DNA of 64,000 nt from Haloarcula pellucida (lineage in GTDB: Archaea > Halobacteriota > Halobacteria > Halobacteriales > Haloarculaceae). Positions 59,701 through 64,000 of this stretch are shown here, piece by piece. The DNA is taken from positions 186,379 to 250,378 of the forward strand of contig NZ_BMOU01000004.1 of NCBI RefSeq assembly GCF_014647235.1, given 5' to 3'. A program made the position numbers and the translations under genes. A model generated the notes under the pieces. It was not told where the DNA came from and did not search any database. It saw only the letters and a program-made list of their open reading frames with translations. The first letter of the stretch is position 1; every line of letters starts with the position of its first letter.

Positions 59701-60200
59701 GCGTCGATGGTCTCCGCGTTCGTGAGGTCGTCCCGGGTCGCCAGCCGTGTCAGGTCCCGCAGGGCCTCGTTGTTCGTCCGGAGTTCGCGTTCCCGCTCTT
59801 TTTGCCCGGTGTCGTCCGTCGCCCTCTCGGGGCCATCCCCTTCCGTTCGCACCGCCCGGACCCGCTCGGCGGGGTCCGTCTCGCTCCGGGGAACGTACTC
59901 GGTGGCGCCGCGGCGCGTCGCCTCGGCGGCCACGCTGCCGTCGAGGTCGGGGGTACACAGCAACACCGGAACGTCGGGGTGCCGGTCGCTGAGTGCGTCG
60001 AGAACGGCGAGGCCGTCGAGGCCGGCGCCGGGGACGTGGTCGCAGACGACGACGTCGGGGTCGATGGCGGCCGCAGTGTCGAGGGCTGCATCGCGAGACG
60101 TGACCGACGTCACCTCGACGGCGGTGCCCCCTGAGAGCGAGGTGACACCGTCGGCCACGGTGGCGGGACGGACGTGCAAAACGACGGACTGCTCGGACAT
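56730..60200 (-). CDS. Hybrid-type sensor kinase with receiver, GAF and PAS domains
   Basis: 1156 residues, predicted cytosolic. In order: degenerate receiver (about 1-120; phosphoacceptor Asp in VVVCDHVPG but no N-terminal acid pair), GAF (about 140-305), PAS (about 310-430, FEFVNSAMTALTGYDE), PAS (about 430-550), GAF (about 560-715), PAS (about 720-840), PAS (about 845-970, NPAFTEVFGYDHATV), a HisKA-like dimerisation helix with NRVLRHNLRNDL, and HATPase (ENSLDYA, DDGTGIPEYE, GSGLGLW). Such kinases sense small molecules, light or redox through bound cofactors. Signals unknown. The adjacent convergent single-domain regulator may be its target. Confidence 0.92.
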   Translation of the reverse strand: MSEQSVVLHVRPATVADGVTSLSGGTAVEVTSVTSRDAALDTAAAIDPDVVVCDHVPGAGLDGLAVLDALSDRHPDVPVLLCTPDLDGSVAAEATRRGATEYVPRSETDPAERVRAVRTEGDGPERATDDTGQKERERELRTNNEALRDLTRLATRDDLTNAETIDAVLELGAERLNLSLGYMSRIEGQDYEVVQVVGDSEVIQQGATTDLANTYCKRIVETGETLDVLDAPAEGWADEPAYQTTGFACYFGGAIHVDGDLYGTLCFADAESRTEPFSEAQQTFVELLVEWVSRELERRQRESELERYEGIIEAVDDGVYALDDEGHFEFVNSAMTALTGYDEDSLLGAYTGAVKDDASVTRAESVIREMLFGDRDDEATFDLEIQRADGTAFPAEDHMTLLYGDDGEFVGSAGVVRDVTERKARERELREARRRIQQILDRIGAAFFAVDDTWQLTYWNHRAEEVLERDAEDVLGENLWEMFPEAVGKTFHEAYREAMATQEPVSFEEYYPPVEKWFRVNAYPSENGLSVYFHDVTDQKERDEKLSGLLETTRSLMQAHTASEVAETVVAAAEAQLEFDLNLVRLHDPETDVLRPVAGSSSLPDRPLYDADEAFPGEAFQRGETIRVDDFDDVERYDNRDANAAMYVPLGDHGVLSVAAVETPEFDDADVSVAEILASNAAAALDRVEREEDLLRYETAVENVRDMVYVLDEDGTFQLVTEPLAEWLGFEREEMLGEHPRSVLDDRSVAAFEQRIRDLRAQTDDASMQLETSLVTAAGVERPAEIEVSLIDDDVFRGTVGVVRDLTELKQAREELRDERDRFSYLFNNLPDAVVETEFVDDQQAVRSVNPAFTEVFGYDHATVLDRELTDLIAPPDEAARAEADRLAAVNATGESVQAEIRRRTDQGFRDFLYRGVPYRRDDGRMWGFNIYTDITDQKERERRLEVLNRVLRHNLRNDLTVVMGLADELAERLDDTDRLSLVERLQQKAADVASVSDRARDIERAVRRDDAGTKPVDVPDAVASLVDTYDEADGAIETAIPPVDAAAADGRFTRVVTELLENSLDYAGPDPSITVDVSVADERVSVTVADDGTGIPEYELDVLTGDEPITQLSHGSGLGLWLVIWVTESYGGTVTFEESDAGGASVTLTLPRTDV

Positions 60201-60254
60201 GCTGGTGGTACGTCGTAACCGGGGGCCGGGAACTAATAAACTCGGCCCAGATTA

Positions 60255-61679
60255 TCAGGTTTCAGAATCGAGCGCCTGCCACGAGAGCCGTGGGGTTCTC
60301 GCGGCTTCGACCTGATCGATGCGCCCCGCCGCCGTGCGCTCCGGGGCCGACGCTAGCGTCTCGTCGTCCTCGCCGTGGACGGCCTCGAAGGCGGCCGCCA
60401 GTTGGTCCAGCGAGCGCTTGCTCTCGCCTTCCGTCGGTTCGGTCATCAGCGCCTCGTCGACGATTTCGGGCCACTTCGTCGTCGGCGGGTGGACGCCGTG
60501 GTCGAGCATCCGCTTGGCCGCGTCGGCGGCGTCCTGCGGGCTAGCGCTGGCGACGAACTCGTGGTGGAACGGCCCGAAGGGCACCTCGTAGGGAATCTGT
60601 TCGGCGAGGTAGTTGGCGTTCAGCACCGCTTTGGCGCTGGCGTCGATCAGTCCCGCATCGCCCAGACGGGTGACGTAGGCGAACGTCTTCAGGAGGACCG
60701 GCCAGTTGCCGTAGTAGCCGTGGACCTTCCCGACGGAGTGGTCGGGCGTGTAGTACTCGAACCCGCCGTCCTTCGAGCGGACGTGCGGGTCCGGCAGGAA
60801 CCCGGCTAGATCCTCGGTCACGCCGACGGGGCCGGCACCCGGCCCACCGCCGCCGTGGGGCGTCGCGAACGTCTTGTGGACGTTGTAGTGCATCACGTCA
60901 AAGCCCATGTCGCCCGGGCGCGCCCTCCCCAGCAGGGCGTTGAGGTTCGCGCCGTCGTAGTACAGCAGACCGCCGGCGTCGTGGACGACGTCGGCGATCG
61001 CCTCGATGTCGCGCTCGAACAGGCCCAGCGTGTTGGGGTTGGTGAGCATCAGCGCCGCCGTCTCCTCGCTGACGGCCGCTTCGAGCGCCTCGATGTCGAC
61101 CCGGCCGTCCTCGCCGCTCGGGAGTTCGACCACGTCGTACCCTGCCATCGCCGCCGTGGCGAAGTTCGTGCCGTGGGCCGAGTCGGGGATGACGACCTCG
61201 GAGCGCTCGTCGTCGTTGTGCTGGTGGTAGGCCTTCGCTATCTGGATGCCGGTGAACTCACCCGCCGCCCCGGCCGGTGGCTGGAGCGTCACCGCGTCCA
61301 TCCCGCCGATGCGACCGAGATAGTCCTGGAGGCGGTGACAGAGCGCGAGCGTCCCCTGTACAGTACTGTCCGGTCGGTCCGGATGGACGGCGGCGTCGGC
61401 ACGGCGCGAGATGTCCTCGGTGAACGACGGGTTGTACTTCATCGTACAGGACCCCAGCGGGAACGGCCCGCTCTCGACGCCGTAGTTCATCTGCGAGAGG
61501 CGCGTGTAGTGTCGGGCGAGTTCCGGTTCGGCCGGGTCGGGCAGTTCCAGCGAGTCCCGCGTCAGGTCGTCCGGGAGGGGCGAATCTTCGACGGCGACCT
61601 CGCGGTTTGCCTTCTCCGAGAGGAGCGGTTCGTAGCGCTCGTCGTCGTCGTCCGTCCACCGGGCCTGATCGTACTTCAT
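60255..61679 (-). CDS. gcvPB: Glycine decarboxylase, subunit 2 (P-protein)
   Basis: 474 residues, PLP-dependent subunit of the two-subunit glycine cleavage P-protein. The PLP lysine is in [24 protein letters not shown]. Start [18 protein letters not shown] at 61679 matches the family N-terminus; the frame is open further upstream, but that is the antisense of gcvPA. Its ATG overlaps the gcvPA stop by four bases. Confidence 0.96.
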   Translation of the reverse strand: MKYDQARWTDDDDERYEPLLSEKANREVAVEDSPLPDDLTRDSLELPDPAEPELARHYTRLSQMNYGVESGPFPLGSCTMKYNPSFTEDISRRADAAVHPDRPDSTVQGTLALCHRLQDYLGRIGGMDAVTLQPPAGAAGEFTGIQIAKAYHQHNDDERSEVVIPDSAHGTNFATAAMAGYDVVELPSGEDGRVDIEALEAAVSEETAALMLTNPNTLGLFERDIEAIADVVHDAGGLLYYDGANLNALLGRARPGDMGFDVMHYNVHKTFATPHGGGGPGAGPVGVTEDLAGFLPDPHVRSKDGGFEYYTPDHSVGKVHGYYGNWPVLLKTFAYVTRLGDAGLIDASAKAVLNANYLAEQIPYEVPFGPFHHEFVASASPQDAADAAKRMLDHGVHPPTTKWPEIVDEALMTEPTEGESKRSLDQLAAAFEAVHGEDDETLASAPERTAAGRIDQVEAARTPRLSWQALDSET

Positions 61680-63019
61680 CGGGCCACCTCCGCCATCGCC
61701 TCGACGAACGCCGCCTCTTCGTCGGCGGTCACCTCGGTGGTACACACCTGTAACAGGTGTTCGTCGACGGCGTGGACGGCGTAGCCGCGCGCGGCGAGGT
61801 CCTCGACGACCGCCCGCGCCGGTTGGTCGGTGCGGACGACGAACTCTCGGAAGTGGTGGCCGTCGTGGACCGGCGCCTGCAAGCCCACGACTTCGTCGAG
61901 TCGGGTGGCGAGACCCTCGGCGCGCGTCACGCACTCTTCGGCGAGGTCGACCAGTCCTTGCGGACCCAGCCACGCGGCGTGCATCGCGGTGCGGAGCGCG
62001 ACCCACGCCTGATTCGTACAGATGTTCGAGGTGGCACGCTCCTTGCGGATGTGTTGTTCGCGCGTCTGGAGCGTCAGCGTGTAGGCCCGGCGGTCGTTGG
62101 CGTCCTCGCTGGCGCCGACGAGACGACCGGGGACCTGCCGGAGGTACTCCTCGCGGGTGACGAACATCCCGAGACCGAAGCCGTATGCGGTGCCGATGCC
62201 CAGCGAGGCGGCGTCGCCGACCACCACGTCGGCGCCCACGTCGGCCGGGCGCTCCAGCAGGGCCAGTGCGACCGGGTCCGATCCGAGACAGAACAGGGCG
62301 TCGTGGTCGTCGGTCACGTCGCCCACGCTCGCGAGATTCTCCGCGACGACGCCCCGCACGCTCGGCGTCTCGGCGTACACCATCGCCACGTCCTCGTCGG
62401 CCATCTCGGCGAGGGCGGCGACGTCGGCTTGCCCGTCGTCCATCGGATACGACTCGACAGAGAGGTCGGGGCCATCCGCGTAGTTCTCCAGCACCGCGTG
62501 CTTGCCGTCACGCAGGTGTTCGGGGACCAGAATCCGGTCGCCCGACACCGAGCGGACCCGCTGGGAGAGCGTCGCCGCCTCGCCCAGCGCCGTCGCGGCG
62601 TCGTACATCGAGCAGTTGGCGACCCCCAGTCCGGTCAACTCGACCAGCATCGACTGGTACTCGAACAGCGCCTGCAGGAACCCCTGTGCGATTTCGGGTT
62701 GATACTGCGTGTAGGAGGTCAGGAACTCGGACCGTTTCGAGAGGTCGTCGACGACGCTCGGCACGTAGTGGTCGTAGTGGCCCCGACCGAGAAATTCCGT
62801 CAGGTCGTCGTTGCGCCGGAGGAGACGGGCCGCCTCCCGGCGTGTCTCACGCTCGCCCCGGGCGTCGATGCCAAAGTCGCCGTCGAAGGCGACGGCGTCG
62901 GGCACGTCGAACAGTGCCTCGACGTCGTCGACTCCCAGCGCCTCCAGCATCGCCGCCGTCTCGGCCGGCGTGTGCGGTGCGTACGGACTGCCAGTCGTGG
63001 ATACGTCACTCTCGCTCAT
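61676..63019 (-). CDS. gcvPA: Glycine decarboxylase, subunit 1 (P-protein)
   Basis: 447 residues, partner subunit of GcvPB. Recognisable: [18 protein letters not shown] at the N-terminus, [44 protein letters not shown], and [21 protein letters not shown]. Together the pair decarboxylates glycine and transfers the methylamine to lipoyl-GcvH. A 118-base gap separates it from gcvH, so a separate promoter is possible but not obvious. Confidence 0.96.
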   Translation of the reverse strand: MSESDVSTTGSPYAPHTPAETAAMLEALGVDDVEALFDVPDAVAFDGDFGIDARGERETRREAARLLRRNDDLTEFLGRGHYDHYVPSVVDDLSKRSEFLTSYTQYQPEIAQGFLQALFEYQSMLVELTGLGVANCSMYDAATALGEAATLSQRVRSVSGDRILVPEHLRDGKHAVLENYADGPDLSVESYPMDDGQADVAALAEMADEDVAMVYAETPSVRGVVAENLASVGDVTDDHDALFCLGSDPVALALLERPADVGADVVVGDAASLGIGTAYGFGLGMFVTREEYLRQVPGRLVGASEDANDRRAYTLTLQTREQHIRKERATSNICTNQAWVALRTAMHAAWLGPQGLVDLAEECVTRAEGLATRLDEVVGLQAPVHDGHHFREFVVRTDQPARAVVEDLAARGYAVHAVDEHLLQVCTTEVTADEEAAFVEAMAEVAR

Positions 63020-63137
63020 TGGTAGGAACGCCCATCCGCACGGGTGGACATGATGGCTGATGCTAGCAACCGACTGTACATTAGCCTACTCCTTCCCCCG
63101 GTCCGCGCGAGAGAGTCCCACGCGGTCGAACGCGTGA

Positions 63138-63521
63138 CTACGCGATCTGGTCGCCGTACTCCTCGGGCGAGAGCAGGTCGTCGAGTTCGCCCGCGTCGGC
63201 CAGTTCGACTTCGAGCATCCAGCCCTCGCCGAAGGGGTCCTCGTTGACCAGTTCCGGTTCGTCGAACAGGGCGTCGTTGACGGCGGTCACCGTCCCCGAA
63301 ACCGGGGCGTACACGTCAGAGACGGCCTTTATCGACTCGACGACGCCGAACTCCTCGCCGGCGGTCAGTTCCTCGCCGTCGTCGGGCAGTTCGACGAAGA
63401 CCACGTCGCCCAGTTCGTCCTGAGCGAAGTCGGTGATGCCGACACGAGCGGTCGCGTCGTCTACGCGCACCCACTCGTGGGACTCCAGATATCGCAGGTC
63501 GTCGGGAACGTCGAAGCTCAT
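63138..63521 (-). CDS. gcvH: Glycine cleavage system H protein
   Basis: 127-residue lipoyl carrier. The lipoylated lysine is in [18 protein letters not shown] (ESIKA); the N-terminus [38 protein letters not shown] is typical. It shuttles the methylamine between P, T and L proteins. Start overlaps the gcvT stop by four bases, so it is translated with gcvT. Confidence 0.97.
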   Translation of the reverse strand: MSFDVPDDLRYLESHEWVRVDDATARVGITDFAQDELGDVVFVELPDDGEELTAGEEFGVVESIKAVSDVYAPVSGTVTAVNDALFDEPELVNEDPFGEGWMLEVELADAGELDDLLSPEEYGDQIA

Positions 63522-64000
63522 CTGTCGATGAATGGGGGGGCCCGGGTACGTGCCTTCTTCGGTTCGCCGCGAACGACGACGCGCAGCGACGTGCCGGGGT
63601 CGCGGTACTCGACGGGGAGATACGCCAGCGCGATAGCCTCGCCGAGCGTCGGACTCATCGTCCCACTCGTCACGTGGCCTATCGACTCGCCGTCCGGAGT
63701 CTGCACCTCGTAGCCGTGGCGCGGAATCCCTCGGTCGACCAGTTCGATGCCGACCAGTTTCTCCGTGATGCCCTCGGCGTCCTGCTGTTCGAGCGCGTCG
63801 CGGCCGACGAACTCGGTGTCGAGTTTGACCGTCCAGCCGATGCCGGCCTCGTATGGCGTCCGCGGTTCGTCCTCGGGGTCGAAGTCCTGTCCCGAGAGGA
63901 GAAACCCCATCTCCAGACGAAGGGTGTCCCGCGCACCGAGGCCACAGGGCGGACACTCCAGTGCTGTCCACACCGTCTCGGCCGCGTCCCACGGACACAG
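63518..64000 (-). CDS. gcvT: Aminomethyltransferase (T-protein), C-terminal part
   Basis: Cut by the right edge; about 160 C-terminal residues are present, open to base 64000. The end has the family pattern: [18 protein letters not shown], then [40 protein letters not shown] and the final [15 protein letters not shown]-protein takes the methylene group to tetrahydrofolate and releases ammonia. First gene of the visible gcvT-H-PA-PB cluster. Confidence 0.95.
   Translation of the reverse strand: MCPWDAAETVWTALECPPCGLGARDTLRLEMGFLLSGQDFDPEDEPRTPYEAGIGWTVKLDTEFVGRDALEQQDAEGITEKLVGIELVDRGIPRHGYEVQTPDGESIGHVTSGTMSPTLGEAIALAYLPVEYRDPGTSLRVVVRGEPKKARTRAPPFIDR

Noticed and set aside
58818-60134. Plus-strand open frame opposite the sensor kinase
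   Set aside because: Shadow of the kinase reading frame with no recognisable motif.
1-64000. CRISPR array, rRNA operon, complete transposase or prophage
   Set aside because: I looked for regularly spaced repeats, rRNA-like sequence and transposase or integrase products and found none in the window.

Overview
The window is a piece of a haloarchaeal chromosome (class Halobacteria). Evidence: high GC with strongly acidic proteins, archaeal ribosomal proteins (uS15, eS1), a KEOPS Pcc1 subunit, a complex I operon with split nuoJ and no NADH-module genes, phosphomevalonate decarboxylase, archaeal Tat lipoproteins, a PGF-CTERM surface protein, salactin, and many DUF families confined to haloarchaea. 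The gene content would fit Haloarculaceae, but that family assignment is inference only.

Layout. 0-2.6 kb: two type IV pilin-like/DUF7289 surface proteins (the first cut by the window edge) and a DUF4382 lipoprotein. 2.6-5.3 kb: rps15, a RecJ-like gene, pcc1 and rps3ae in a tight translation operon preceded by a long structured leader. 5.3-12 kb: cupredoxin lipoprotein, a 78-bp palindromic MITE-like element at the stop codon of purK, purK, an Agl23-type membrane glycosyltransferase-like gene, ribH, a class I aminotransferase and a PGF-CTERM beta-propeller protein. 12-21.8 kb: membrane protein, ribL, JAMM protease, S1-DHH phosphoesterase, secreted phospholipase D-like protein, HEAT-repeat protein, NCS2 permease, small membrane protein, purE. 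21.9-32.5 kb: nuoA-B-CD-H-I-J1-J2-K-L-M-N, all on the plus strand. 32.5-37.5 kb: metallo-beta-lactamase-fold hydrolase, small DUF genes, a tRNA-Val(CAC) followed by two partial copies of its 3' end (integration scars), a small secreted protein, a winged-helix-like protein, a TRAM protein and squalene/phytoene synthase. 37.6-43.5 kb: P1B-type Zn/Cd ATPase, then a convergent pair of fructan enzymes (GH68 and GH32).

43.6-50 kb is the most interesting part. A PH/coiled-coil/nuclease-fold-like protein and a 58-aa unrecognised protein are followed by salactin (a polar, dynamically unstable actin homologue), a stand-alone archaellum ArlD/E-domain protein, a ParA/MinD-type ATPase, and CheW with an approximately 180-residue acidic extension. 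Together they suggest a polar organising module linking cytoskeleton, chemotaxis array and archaellum. Each transcription unit here has its own visible TATA box.

50-64 kb: NDH-2-like oxidoreductase, phosphomevalonate decarboxylase, a DUF1508 protein, an M14-like deacylase, PduO cobalamin adenosyltransferase, an AT-richer islet with an orphan ABC-2-like permease, msrA, two small haloarchaeal proteins, a response regulator convergent with a large multi-PAS/GAF histidine kinase, and the glycine cleavage operon gcvT-H-PA-PB, with gcvT cut by the right edge. No stretch longer than 300 bases is without a gene. I see no CRISPR array, rRNA, complete transposase or prophage.
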